DNA of 64,000 bases from JAVEWJ01 sp034004605 (GTDB lineage: Bacteria; Patescibacteriota; Gracilibacteria; UBA1369; LOWO2-01-FULL-3), in the NCBI GenBank assembly GCA_034004605.1, contig JAVEWJ010000001.1:609800-673799 (forward strand). Reading direction: 5' to 3'. A program made the translations under genes and the position numbers. The notes below the pieces were generated by a model. That model ran no database searches. It had not been told where the DNA came from and worked only from the letters and a program-made list of their open reading frames with translations. Shown here one piece after another: positions 8,203 to 17,571 of the stretch (the first letter of the stretch is position 1; the number at the start of each line of letters is the position of its first letter).

Positions 8203-9635
8203 TGACAAATTTAAATAAATTAAGCCTTAAAGACGTTGTAAACGGTGTTCGAGAAAAGAAATTTTCTTGCAGTGAGCTTGTGAAAGATACTGTGTCCGCT
8301 TGCAAGGAGGAAAAGGATTTTTTTGCATACATTACGCTTGATGAAGAGGGTGCTTTGAAAAAAGCGGAGGAGTTGGATAAAAAAATTGTTCAAAACGAAG
8401 AGGTTGGGGATCTTGCCGGTGCTGTGTGTGCCGTGAAAGATATTATTTGTGTGAAGGGTCTTCCTAATACTTGCGCTTCTAAAATGCTTGAGAATTTTGT
8501 ACCGCCTTATGATGCGAGTGTTGTTTCAAGGCTTAAAAAAGAGGATTTTGTGGTGATGGGAAAGACTAATACCGATGAGTTTGCTTGCGGTGCTTCCACC
8601 GAGACTTCGTATTTCGGAGTTAGTCGCAATCCTTATGAAAAAGAAAGAGTTGCCGGGGGGTCTTCTGGGGGATCGGCGCTTGCCGTTGCTAAGAATCTTT
8701 GTACTTTTGCGCTTGGAACGGATACGGGCGGATCGATTCGTCAGCCGGCTTCGTTTTGCAATGTTTATGGACTAAAGCCAACTTATGGGCTTGTGTCTCG
8801 ATCGGGCGTGGTGTCTTTGGCTTCCTCTTGGGATACGGTTGGTGCGTTTTCAAAAACTCCCGAAGATATGGCGATGATTTTGAATAAAATTGCAGGCAAG
8901 GATAGGAAAGACTCGACAAGCCTTGATAATCCCGAGAAAGACTATACTTCGTTTTTAAATAAAGGTGTGAAGGGGCTTAAAATAGGGCTTCCAAAGGAAT
9001 ATTTTTCTGAGGGAATCGAGGAAGAAACGAAGGCTTTGGTAATGGAAAGTGTGAAGAAACTCGAAAAGGCGGGTGCCGAGGTGGTGCAGTTGTCGCTTCC
9101 TTCGACAAAGTATGCTGTGAGTGTGTATTATATTTCAATGCCGGCTGAGCTTAGCGCAAATTTGGAAAGGTTTGATGGAATTCGTTTTGGGCATAAGCCC
9201 GAAAGTGAGGCGGAAAATATTGTGGACTATTATTTTAAGGCAAGGGGTGAGGGCTTTGGGACTGAGATAAAGCGAAGAATTATTATAGGAACATATGTGC
9301 TTTCTGCCGGATATATGGATGCGTATTATAAAAAAGCGCAGAAGGTGCGTGGGGTGATTATAGAGGATTTTAAGAAGGCTTTTTCTGCTTGTGATGTGAT
9401 TATTGGGCCGGGGTCTCCTTATCCGGCTTTTAAAATCGGTGAGTTTATTGATGATCCTTTGAAAATGTATACGGCTGATGCCTTAACGATTCCAGTGAAT
9501 GCGGCCGGTATTCCTTCGATGGCTTGTCCTTCTGGTTTTACGAAGGCTGGTCTTCCCGTGGGGCTTCAGGTAATTGCGCCGTTTCTTTCTGAGGGAAGGT
9601 GTCTTTCTGTGGCGGAGGCGCTAAGGGGATTATAG
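8202..9635 (+). CDS. gatA: Asp-tRNA(Asn)/Glu-tRNA(Gln) amidotransferase subunit A
   Basis: The amidase subunit of GatCAB; it releases ammonia from glutamine for transamidation of the tRNA-bound residue. The Ser-cisSer-Lys triad is readable: K79 in AVKD, S154 in GGSSGGSA and the nucleophile S178 in DTGGSIRQPA. At 477 aa it has the usual length, and the C-terminal GIPSMACPSG and LPVGLQ segments are present. It is coupled to gatC. Its last codons overlap the 3' end of a convergent RelE-like toxin gene by 6 bp. Confidence 0.95.
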   Translation: MTNLNKLSLKDVVNGVREKKFSCSELVKDTVSACKEEKDFFAYITLDEEGALKKAEELDKKIVQNEEVGDLAGAVCAVKDIICVKGLPNTCASKMLENFVPPYDASVVSRLKKEDFVVMGKTNTDEFACGASTETSYFGVSRNPYEKERVAGGSSGGSALAVAKNLCTFALGTDTGGSIRQPASFCNVYGLKPTYGLVSRSGVVSLASSWDTVGAFSKTPEDMAMILNKIAGKDRKDSTSLDNPEKDYTSFLNKGVKGLKIGLPKEYFSEGIEEETKALVMESVKKLEKAGAEVVQLSLPSTKYAVSVYYISMPAELSANLERFDGIRFGHKPESEAENIVDYYFKARGEGFGTEIKRRIIIGTYVLSAGYMDAYYKKAQKVRGVIIEDFKKAFSACDVIIGPGSPYPAFKIGEFIDDPLKMYTADALTIPVNAAGIPSMACPSGFTKAGLPVGLQVIAPFLSEGRCLSVAEALRGL

Positions 9636-9896
9636 GTTTTTAAGATCTTTATAGATTTCTTTTCGATGTTTTATAGCTTGAAGTATTATTTTATTTTCGA
9701 TAATTTCAAATATGATTCTTAGACTTCCTATTCTAAAGCGAAATTTGTTTTTCTTTCCATTAATTTTTCTCGCTAAAAACAAAGGATTTTCGGTAATTTT
9801 TATTTGTTTGAGCTTATTAATTGCAATTTTTTGAAATTGATTGTCCAGTTTTTCCATATCTTTTTTGTATTTCGGGGTTTCGTGGAATTCAAACAT
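9630..9896 (-). CDS. RelE/ParE-superfamily toxin
   Basis: 88 residues with the RelE/ParE fold pattern: an N-terminal strand, two helices rich in Lys, then KFRFRIGSLRIIFEI and a final strand IILQAIKHRKEIY. Members either cleave mRNA in the ribosome or poison gyrase; the IKHRKEIY end fits the RelE/YoeB-like side. It lies one base downstream of its likely antitoxin and is transcribed after it. Its end overlaps gatA by 6 bp. Confidence 0.8.
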   Translation of the reverse strand: MFEFHETPKYKKDMEKLDNQFQKIAINKLKQIKITENPLFLARKINGKKNKFRFRIGSLRIIFEIIENKIILQAIKHRKEIYKDLKNL

Positions 9897-9897
9897 T

Positions 9898-10155
9898 TTA
9901 GTCGAGTTTTAGGGGGGTATAATTTCCGTTTCTAGTTTCTTCTTCACTCTCTTTTAATTCTTTTTCGAATTCTTCAGTGAATGGAAGAAAGTCTTCTATT
10001 AGGTCTTCGAATTGTTGTTTACTCATAAATATGCCGATTTCTTTGCCGTTTTTAACGATTCGGACTATTTTTGCCGATAGTGCTTTTGATGGGTTTTTTT
10101 GAAGTTCGGACATTGATATGATTTTTTCTTCCGAGAGTAGTTTTGCCATATTCAT
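9898..10155 (-). CDS. Antitoxin of the RelB/Phd type
   Basis: 85 residues. The N-terminal part (ISMSELQKNPSKALSAK, then IVKNGKEIGIFMSKQQFEDL) fits Phd/YefM-like DNA-binding antitoxins. The C-terminal 30 residues are strongly acidic and probably wrap the basic toxin. It is the first gene of the pair. Either of two nearby ATGs (10155 or 10149) may be used. An inverted repeat over the promoter suggests autorepression. Confidence 0.78.
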   Translation of the reverse strand: MNMAKLLSEEKIISMSELQKNPSKALSAKIVRIVKNGKEIGIFMSKQQFEDLIEDFLPFTEEFEKELKESEEETRNGNYTPLKLD

Positions 10156-10160
10156 AATTT

Positions 10161-10203
10161 TTATAGTTAAATTACACTATAAATATATCGTATAATTTAA
10201 CAA
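10161..10203 (-). promoter_or_regulatory. Promoter and operator of the first toxin-antitoxin pair
   Basis: Minus strand: TTGTTA (10198-10203), 16 bp, TATAGT (10176-10181). A perfect 7-bp inverted repeat, TTATAGT (10161-10167) and ACTATAA (10176-10182), separated by 8 bp, covers the -10 box and the likely start site. That is where an autoregulating antitoxin would bind. Confidence 0.6.
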
Positions 10204-10355
10204 AGGTCTAATAAATTATTTTCGAATTATTTATAGCAAATCTTCATTAAAAAATTGTGAAAAATTTATTAAAAATACATTAAATTTTTTTAAATCATTT
10301 TTCTTTCAAATTGTTTTTTGATATATTTTTGTCGAAAATTATTACAACAAAAAAT

Positions 10356-11249
10356 ATGAACACTCAACTTGTGGAAATTCTTGAAAGGGCGGGGCTTAAT
10401 TCAAAGGAGGCAAAGGTGTATTTGTCCCTTGTGCAAGCCGGTCAGGCGCAGGTGTCTAAGATTGCCGCACTTGCGAAAATAAATCGAATCACCACTTATG
10501 ATATTTTAGATAAGCTTAAAAAGAAGGGGCTTTCGTCTTCGTTTGTGAAAAATAAGGTGAGGTATTTTAATGCTACAAAGCCGGATATTGTGGTGAGTGA
10601 TTTTGAGAAACGAGCGCAGGATCTCAAAAATGCGCTTCCGAAATTTCGTGAAATAATGGGGGAAGAGACGGGGGCAAAAATTCGGCATCTTGAGGGGATT
10701 GATGGGGTGAAGTCAATTTATATGGAGAGTCTTTCCGTGTCGGGAGATACGGGGAGTGAGATTCTTGCGATTTTGAATAATGATAAAATTTATGAACTTT
10801 GGCCGGAGTTTGAAAAAGATTATCTTAAGAAAAAGGCTAAAAGACAGATTTTTTCGAGAATTGTGAGCGTGGATACGCGCGATATTTTAGAGATTATGGC
10901 CGAGGATTCGAAGTTTTATCAGGAAACGAGGCTTATTCCAAAGGGCTTTCGTTTTTCGGGATGCAATATCCTTTTATATAAAGGTAAGGCTTGTATTGTG
11001 TCTTTGGGTGATGAAATTACGGGGGTTGTGTTTGAGTCGGGGCTTATTGTGCAGAGTTTTCTTTCGATGTTTGAGATGATGTGGCAATTTTGTGGGAAGG
11101 GGCCTGTTTCTATTGATCCCGTTGAGATTAAAAACAAGATGTTTGAGCCGCTTTCCGGTGATGAGCTTGCAAGGTCGATTTCCGAGATGTCAAAGCCTTT
11201 AAGTCATGAAAAGAAGGATGAAAAGGATGATAATTTAAGGCTTTTTTAA
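10356..11249 (+). CDS. TrmB-family transcriptional regulator
   Basis: 297 residues from the ATG at 10356; an upstream TTG at 10311 in the same frame is a weaker choice. Residues 1-75 form a winged helix: LERAGLNSKEAKVYLSLV, then the recognition helix INRITTYDILDKLKKKG and a wing with VRYFNATKPD. A helix and an effector-binding domain follow (about 110-240), like the PLD-like ligand domain of TrmB proteins that sense sugars in archaea; in Patescibacteria the ligand is unknown. The 200 bp upstream are very AT-rich. Its stop overlaps the end of convergent holA by 4 bp. Confidence 0.82.
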   Translation: MNTQLVEILERAGLNSKEAKVYLSLVQAGQAQVSKIAALAKINRITTYDILDKLKKKGLSSSFVKNKVRYFNATKPDIVVSDFEKRAQDLKNALPKFREIMGEETGAKIRHLEGIDGVKSIYMESLSVSGDTGSEILAILNNDKIYELWPEFEKDYLKKKAKRQIFSRIVSVDTRDILEIMAEDSKFYQETRLIPKGFRFSGCNILLYKGKACIVSLGDEITGVVFESGLIVQSFLSMFEMMWQFCGKGPVSIDPVEIKNKMFEPLSGDELARSISEMSKPLSHEKKDEKDDNLRLF

Positions 11250-12256
11250 ATTTTGCAAAAATTGATAATGAGTTTTTCGATGGCGAGAGTAAGCTCAGAG
11301 GAGTCGTTTATGGAGGTTTTTATGTTGCCTGATTTTGTGGAGATTTCGATTTCGAGAAGTTCTGCATAAATTTCTTTCAGGTTTTCGAATGTGAAGTTTT
11401 TCGTTTGAGGGATTGCGAGTTTGACGGGGTAGGGGTGAAGGCTGATTTTTTTGCCGATTTCAAATTCGTTCATGCCCTTTTGATGCAGCTCTTTGACTTG
11501 TATAAGGATTCGAAATTGCCTCACAATCATGCTGAAAATATAAAAAATTTCAGTGCCTTTATTTACCAAATCGTTTACGAATTTTACAGCGTTTTTTGCG
11601 TTTTTTTTCGATATGGCGTCGGTGAAATTGAAAATTGTGATTGAGAGGGGCTCGGGGATTAGGGTTTTTACTATTTCTGAGGTGAGAGGGGAGCCGTCTG
11701 CGTAGGCCAGAAGTTTTGATAGTTCGTTTTTGATTTTGAATTCGTCAAAACTATTGATGTAAGTCAAAAAATCTTTTTCAAAACCGGGGGCGACTTTGAT
11801 TTTGCTTTCCGAAATATAATTTTTAAGCCAAAGCGGTGCCGATTTTTCGTCCAGAGAAGTGCAGTCTATCGCTTCTGCGATTTTGAGTATATTTTTTGTT
11901 TGCTTGAGCCTTTTATCAAGGGGCTTTTCTTCAATGAAAACGAGAATAATAAAGTCGGGGAGGTTTTCCATAATGGGCAGAAGAATTTCGACTGGATTTA
12001 AGGATTTTTCTTCGTATGGATTTTCAGGCTCGAGTTCATTGTCTTCTTCGTTGTTTCTGAAAAAATTCTCGAGAACGATTAGGCGCTTTTCGGATAAAAA
12101 CGGAATTGTACGAATGTCTGTGATAAAATTTGAAATATCCAAATTTGAGGCTTTGATTTTTTCTAAATCAGCTTCGGGAAAGTCGGAAATGATTTTTTGA
12201 AGCGCGGTTTTTCTTTTGTGACCGTTTTCGCCCTGAATCAAGAATATATTTTTCAT
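11246..12256 (-). CDS. holA: DNA polymerase III subunit delta
   Basis: The delta subunit opens the sliding clamp as part of the clamp loader. It starts at the ATG at 12256 (MKNIFLIQGEN), since the upstream in-frame TTG at 12292 lies inside the promoter. The N-terminal FLIQGENGHKRKTAL segment, the IRTIPFLSEKRLIVLENF segment near residue 60 and the C-terminal FSMIVRQFRILIQVKEL helices are family hallmarks. At 336 aa it has the normal length. No other replisome gene is adjacent. Confidence 0.85.
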   Translation of the reverse strand: MKNIFLIQGENGHKRKTALQKIISDFPEADLEKIKASNLDISNFITDIRTIPFLSEKRLIVLENFFRNNEEDNELEPENPYEEKSLNPVEILLPIMENLPDFIILVFIEEKPLDKRLKQTKNILKIAEAIDCTSLDEKSAPLWLKNYISESKIKVAPGFEKDFLTYINSFDEFKIKNELSKLLAYADGSPLTSEIVKTLIPEPLSITIFNFTDAISKKNAKNAVKFVNDLVNKGTEIFYIFSMIVRQFRILIQVKELHQKGMNEFEIGKKISLHPYPVKLAIPQTKNFTFENLKEIYAELLEIEISTKSGNIKTSINDSSELTLAIEKLIINFCKI

Positions 12257-12262
12257 AGCTGA

Positions 12263-12292
12263 AATATATTGCACTTTTGGGGAAAGAGGCAA
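12263..12292 (-). promoter_or_regulatory. Promoter of holA, leaderless arrangement
   Basis: Minus strand TTGCCT (12287-12292), 18 bp, TATATT (12263-12268), then six bases to the ATG at 12256. It is a second case of a start codon placed at the expected transcription start. Confidence 0.55.
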
Positions 12293-12302
12293 GGAAAAGA
12301 AA

Positions 12303-12331
12303 AGGGCCGGTAGCCTTAGGCTACCGGCCCT
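12303..12331 (-). terminator. Hairpin terminator after the giant-protein operon
   Basis: A perfect 13-bp stem (AGGGCCGGTAGCC and its complement) with a 3-base loop. On the minus strand it is followed by a T-rich run. It lies 14 bp after the stop of the 1735-aa gene and before the holA promoter. The core GGCCGGT resembles the two hairpins at 62530 and 63119. Confidence 0.85.
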
Positions 12332-12344
12332 CTAATTTATTTTT

Positions 12345-15300
12345 TTAGTCCGCAGTTTTTAGTTGTGTGACATCGATGAGTTGGTTTAGGCCTTCAGGAG
12401 TGTTTAGAAGTACTCTTTGGTCGTATCTCACCGTGATTGAACCTTGGTCTTTTAATGGATCGCCGATTGCTCTTCTGTTTAAGAATATATCGTATACATC
12501 TCCGATAAGAGAACCGTTTACCGTAAGAAGAGTGTCGAATGTCGGGCGACCTTCAAGTGATTTAATTTGGCCGCTTCCTTCATCCTGTTCAGTTGCCATA
12601 AGGATGCCGTTTACTTGGCTTACATTGTTTGCGATATTGATGTTTCCGTTTATCGCTATGAATGCGGCGGACGGAAAGCTTTTCGGTTGTGCCGGATTTA
12701 CCGCGGAGTCATCATAAAGGATATCGCTTTTGATATTTATGTCGCCGTTTAATACTATGTATGTCTGATATGCCGGAAGTGTGTCGGTTTTGCTTATCCT
12801 GTACGGATTTGTGCCGTCACCGATAGTGAGTGATCCGTTTTCAATAACAAATACACCGCTTGCTACGTTTCCAAAGCCTTTTAGCGCCACATCGTTTTGC
12901 GAATTTAAAACGATATTTCCGCTTATTTTTCCGAATCTTGAAATTTTATCGATATTCGCTTTAATGGCTTTGTTTATGTTTTCTTCTTTCCAAAGTTCGG
13001 ATACTTCGGCTTGCATTTCACAAACGGAAGAAGAGAAGTTTTTAAGTACATTCCTGTATTCTTCAAGTTCGGATTCTTCAGTGTTTGATAGTTTACAAAC
13101 ATCGTGTGTTGGGAGTTTGTAAATGATTGTTTCTTCGTCACCGGCACCCGTGGAAGGTGTAAATGGTTTGTCCGGTTTTTCCACAACGACTACATCTCCA
13201 CCTTTAACTTCACTGCAATAATTTACATCGACACCTGTGTCGATAATGTCTCTGAAGAACACATCGCCGCCTTGTCTTGTGATAATATATGGGCAAAGAA
13301 CGATTACTTTTGCGCTATCTTCACCATCATATTCTTTGTCTTCAAGGTCGAAGTCTTCATCCAGCGGTCTTCTTGAGCCGTTGAAGTGAATTGTGTTGTC
13401 GAATTCTTCACCACATCCTTCCGTGGTTGTGAGTTCTTTACATCTATCGTCGTTTATTACTGTGTTATTTTCAGTTTGAACGATGATATAGATTTTTTCA
13501 GCTTTGTGTAGATTTCCGAGTGTAATTTTTTCTCCGTTTTTGAAATCTTCTTCAATGTCGTCAAAATCGTTTGCGATACAAACAACATTATCTGAAGCGT
13601 CTTCACAGAAGTAGTCGTCTTCAAAATCTTCCGGATCGTCGCCGAAGTTTTCATAGTCGTCGATTTGTTCTTCTCCGATTCTTTCGTTTAAATATCTGTC
13701 TTCGTCGAATCCTTCGGATACATAAATCACATAAGGATCGGCGGAGCCCTTAGGTTCAACCAAAATTGCCATTTCTAGGAAGTCTAATTCTCCATCAAGG
13801 CTTCCTTCAATTGCTCCATCATCCATATATTCTTCATATATTTCAGCGGATTTTGCGGAGCCCGGTGTAAATTCAATCAGGTAATTTACGTATTGAAAGT
13901 CTTCATCAAGCCATCTTGAAAGCCAAGAAGCTTGTTCGTCTGTGGCCTTGCCTCCGATGTTTATTAAATTTTTGAAGGCTTCTCCTTTTACATCGTAAAC
14001 GAATTTTTCAATTTCAGGAGGTGTCTCTTCGTAGTCGTACGTAAGAGTTGCTCTACAATATGGCAAATCTTCGTTTGTGTTTTTGTCGTAGGCTTGGATT
14101 ACCACCCTCGGTTCCTCTTCTTCGTCGATATTTCGAAGAATATTTTTAAGTTCCTCAGTGGTTTCTCCTCTAGACCATGAACCTGCATCGGATGGGCGAA
14201 CGGTCCATCTATACTCAATTTCGTCTTTATAATCCTGTGGATTTGTTGTCACTCGAACTTCGAATTCTTGTTCTTCGTCGTCCGTGAAGTCGTCGTATTC
14301 CCATTCACCTTGAGGGCGAACGATTTCAAGCTCTATACATTCTTTTACTTCAGGAGTTCTATCTAAAGAATATGTGTTTTCACAGGCTTCAAATCCTCCC
14401 GGTGCATAACTTACCGAAAGAGCATTTTGTGTTGTTGTTGCGTCGACAAATGTGATGAAAAATACTGTTTGATAGGAATTAACCGTAACACTTCTTGGCA
14501 AATTGCCTGTATCGGTACTTGAAATACCACTTTCAAGCAGGTCGGATGCGATTTGTCTATATGTGTTTGCCATCACCGTGTCTCTGGCTAAGGATGGGTA
14601 AAGCGGATTTGATAACGGAACCACGAGGAATACTCCTTGTGTTGAGGAATATGTGGTTTGTGTGAGTTTTGTCGGTTTTGACATTGTGATAACCGAGCTT
14701 AGTTCATATAGTGAATTTTCTTTAAGAGGAGACCTTAAATCGATCGGATATGTTGGAATGTTCCAATCAATCACTTCAAGCTCTATACATACAAGGTTTT
14801 TTGTAAGCGGATATGATTTGATACATTCTGTTTCGGTTCTGTCCGTTGCTCTTACCGTAAGCGCATTTGTACTTTCCGATGCGTCTTCATAGGTGATAAA
14901 GAGAACGAACTGTCCGGATGAAACCGTGAGATTTTCTCTCATGTTTGCTGAAATCGCCACTTTTTCGTTGAATCCGCTTTCAACAAGGTCTTCTCCGATT
15001 TGTTTATATGTGTTTATAAGTAGCGTATTTGTGAGAATGTCCGGCGGTAGGTTCGGATTTTTTGCCACTTTTGGAATCGCCAAGAATGCACCCTCCGATG
15101 AGGAATATGTGGTGCGTGCGTTTGGAACCGCTTTTGAATATCTTGTATCGTCGGTAAGGACATATACTTTTCCGGCTTCCAGAGAGCGAAGAATGCTTGG
15201 GTTTTCCGTATCATAGTAATCGTATGTTTCAAGCTCGATACAAACCGGATTTTCCGGAGACGGATTTAATGTAAGTCTTTCAACACAAGGCACGAAAAGT

Positions 15301-17552
15301 GAATTATTTGAATCGTATGTTTTTGCCTCGATTGTAATTGTTTTTGTAAGCGGATTTTCTCCAACATAATATACTTCGGGGAAAATATAGGCTTTGCCTT
15401 GAGTGGTAATCGTGATTATATCGGCGATTTGTTTGTATGAATTGCCTTGTTCTGTGAAAGTGTTTCCCGTTTTAGTATAAAACTTTCCAAGACCGTCTGT
15501 CGTGGTCCACATTGTGTATACCTCGGGAAGAGTGTCTGTGCCTCTTGCGAATCTTGGAGTAAATGTGTGTGTAGGAGTGAGTTTAAGCCCCACTTGACCG
15601 TTTATTACCGCACTTGTGTTTGCAAGAGAAAGATCGGTACAAACGGGCATTTCCGGAATAACGGGAGCCGGTCCGATAGGGAAGTGTCTTTCACAATCGT
15701 CCACCTGTGTATTATTTGTGGTAGTGTGAACAACATTTTTGTTCTGCGATTCTTTCGTAGCGTAGAAGTAAACCGGTGTTTCGGCGTCTACCGTGATTTC
15801 AGTCACTCCTTCGCATCTGCTTTGGGTCAAATTGAAATTTTCCAATTTGTCTGTGATTGTTGTTTCTTTGAGTTTGTCTATTATGTAGCTTTGTTTAGTT
15901 TGCACTGTTAAATCTCCTTCAAGAAGAAGTTTTGTTTTTAGAGGAGCGGGGAGGGATAGTTTTTGGTTTTTTAGGATGTCCAGTTTTTGGTCTGTACTAA
16001 GAGAAATAAATGTGTTTGCTTGTAGCTTTTTCGTGTTGAAAATTTTCGGATTTGTCGCCGAAGATTTACTTTCCATAAATTCCACTGATATTTCGTTTGG
16101 GTTTTCTTTAAGCCCCTCGCATTCGTTTGTCATGAAAAATCCGTAGCCCTCATCCACTTTGTAAGTAATGGTTTCTTCAAATGTCTCGTTTTTTGTATCC
16201 ATTGCTTTTGAATTTAAAACGGAGACAGTGCCGGCTTCGATAGGTTGATTGTGATTTACGAGAAGCGCTTTACAAATTGGTTCATCGGGAGGTGTGAATG
16301 TTGTTGAAGCGTTGCAGTTTGGCCAGGGGTTGTTATCTGCTTGAAGGGCGTCAACTGTAACAGTTCCATGTCCTACAAAATAGATTGGTTTAAATGGAGT
16401 TGGATCTGTGTAAGTTGATGTGGGTATTGCGTCAAATATTTGAGTGCCGGGTCTTTTTAAATAAAATTTACCTGTACTTGGGTCATTTATTGTCCATTTT
16501 AGTTTTGTGTCGGTTGGGACAGCTGTGCCGTTTGGACTGAAAGAAATATTTTCTACACTAAGTTCGTGCATCTCTTCGTTACTATCTAAATAGTTGTTGT
16601 TGATTTTCTTTGTAGTCATTGTAAGTGAGCTACAAACTAGTGGTTTGGGAGTTTTTTTGACGATTGCGTGAAAAGTTATATACCCACTGTATCGGTAACA
16701 TCCCGGCAATTTGTCGAAATAGATTCCGATTTTACTATCAGAATATTTTACTTCTTTTACATTTACAGTAATTTTGCTGGGAGAGACCGTTTTAATGTCT
16801 ATTGGAGTTAGGGTATTTGGTACGCTGTTGAAATAAAAGGTGTTAAGATTATCCGCTGTGAAGGGGTCGGGGGCAGCAATTTCTTCTGCGTTTGTTTTTG
16901 GTCCGTATGCCATATATAAAATCGAGTATTCCGGAATAACCTCTAAATACATATCGGATGGTAAGTTTGTGATTGTTGCATTGTCCGATGCGGTTTTTGC
17001 GTTATCTCCGATTTTTCCACCGGGTTCGAAAATATAGTCCCCCGATTTGTATTTTATCCTTGTTGTTATATCGTTTTCATTTGTTCTGTATTCATTGTTA
17101 TTTGCGAATATGAAACCCTTAATGTCTGTTCTTGAACTAACATCAATTCCAATTGCAACGTCTTTTGCATCTGGACTTCCCGGGTCTCCGTCATATGCGT
17201 CTTCGCCGTTGTTATGAAAAAATGTTTCAAATTCTATAATGTCTCCTTCTTTTGCGTTTTTTAAATCTATGGAGTCATAAAAAAGATCGTCGTCACAAGT
17301 ATTATCCGTACAATTTTTTATCAATAGAAATTCTCTTTCGTCGTTGTTTCTTAAATCGCCGGCTTTATCGTATGGATCATCGGATGCATATTTAAAATTA
17401 TTGAATGAAGGATATGCATAACCTCTGATGTTTTGAACATATTGTTTGAATGGCCGAAGAGGGGTGAATACTGAGGCAAAGGTTGTATTTCCCATTATCG
17501 CAAAAATAAAGGTGGCTAATGCGATTTTCAGAAAGATGTTTTTGTTTTTCAT
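12345..17552 (-). CDS. Giant secreted surface protein with cysteine-bounded modules
   Basis: 1735 residues. The N-terminus is a signal peptide (Lys-rich start, hydrophobic core to about residue 26, then FASVFTP). Between about residues 305 and 1170 at least six modules follow, each beginning with a Cys-x-x-Leu-type motif (CSSLTM, CKALLV, CTDLSL, CIELET, CIELEV, CIELEI) and ending with another Cys. This suggests Ig-like beta sandwiches closed by a disulphide. Modules four and five share long similar stretches (TTYSS-QG/GAFL and NTYKQI/NTYRQI). A highly acidic region (about 1190-1450) follows. The last 200 residues have NGSLTIGDG, NGDINIKSD and NGNINIANN strand repeats, like a beta-helix. No C-terminal anchor or sorting motif is seen. 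Probably a cell-surface fibre or adhesin, co-transcribed with the 1521-aa gene 19 bp upstream. Confidence 0.75.
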   Translation of the reverse strand: MKNKNIFLKIALATFIFAIMGNTTFASVFTPLRPFKQYVQNIRGYAYPSFNNFKYASDDPYDKAGDLRNNDEREFLLIKNCTDNTCDDDLFYDSIDLKNAKEGDIIEFETFFHNNGEDAYDGDPGSPDAKDVAIGIDVSSRTDIKGFIFANNNEYRTNENDITTRIKYKSGDYIFEPGGKIGDNAKTASDNATITNLPSDMYLEVIPEYSILYMAYGPKTNAEEIAAPDPFTADNLNTFYFNSVPNTLTPIDIKTVSPSKITVNVKEVKYSDSKIGIYFDKLPGCYRYSGYITFHAIVKKTPKPLVCSSLTMTTKKINNNYLDSNEEMHELSVENISFSPNGTAVPTDTKLKWTINDPSTGKFYLKRPGTQIFDAIPTSTYTDPTPFKPIYFVGHGTVTVDALQADNNPWPNCNASTTFTPPDEPICKALLVNHNQPIEAGTVSVLNSKAMDTKNETFEETITYKVDEGYGFFMTNECEGLKENPNEISVEFMESKSSATNPKIFNTKKLQANTFISLSTDQKLDILKNQKLSLPAPLKTKLLLEGDLTVQTKQSYIIDKLKETTITDKLENFNLTQSRCEGVTEITVDAETPVYFYATKESQNKNVVHTTTNNTQVDDCERHFPIGPAPVIPEMPVCTDLSLANTSAVINGQVGLKLTPTHTFTPRFARGTDTLPEVYTMWTTTDGLGKFYTKTGNTFTEQGNSYKQIADIITITTQGKAYIFPEVYYVGENPLTKTITIEAKTYDSNNSLFVPCVERLTLNPSPENPVCIELETYDYYDTENPSILRSLEAGKVYVLTDDTRYSKAVPNARTTYSSSEGAFLAIPKVAKNPNLPPDILTNTLLINTYKQIGEDLVESGFNEKVAISANMRENLTVSSGQFVLFITYEDASESTNALTVRATDRTETECIKSYPLTKNLVCIELEVIDWNIPTYPIDLRSPLKENSLYELSSVITMSKPTKLTQTTYSSTQGVFLVVPLSNPLYPSLARDTVMANTYRQIASDLLESGISSTDTGNLPRSVTVNSYQTVFFITFVDATTTQNALSVSYAPGGFEACENTYSLDRTPEVKECIELEIVRPQGEWEYDDFTDDEEQEFEVRVTTNPQDYKDEIEYRWTVRPSDAGSWSRGETTEELKNILRNIDEEEEPRVVIQAYDKNTNEDLPYCRATLTYDYEETPPEIEKFVYDVKGEAFKNLINIGGKATDEQASWLSRWLDEDFQYVNYLIEFTPGSAKSAEIYEEYMDDGAIEGSLDGELDFLEMAILVEPKGSADPYVIYVSEGFDEDRYLNERIGEEQIDDYENFGDDPEDFEDDYFCEDASDNVVCIANDFDDIEEDFKNGEKITLGNLHKAEKIYIIVQTENNTVINDDRCKELTTTEGCGEEFDNTIHFNGSRRPLDEDFDLEDKEYDGEDSAKVIVLCPYIITRQGGDVFFRDIIDTGVDVNYCSEVKGGDVVVVEKPDKPFTPSTGAGDEETIIYKLPTHDVCKLSNTEESELEEYRNVLKNFSSSVCEMQAEVSELWKEENINKAIKANIDKISRFGKISGNIVLNSQNDVALKGFGNVASGVFVIENGSLTIGDGTNPYRISKTDTLPAYQTYIVLNGDINIKSDILYDDSAVNPAQPKSFPSAAFIAINGNINIANNVSQVNGILMATEQDEGSGQIKSLEGRPTFDTLLTVNGSLIGDVYDIFLNRRAIGDPLKDQGSITVRYDQRVLLNTPEGLNQLIDVTQLKTAD

Positions 17553-17571
17553 ATTTTTTTATTTTTAATAT

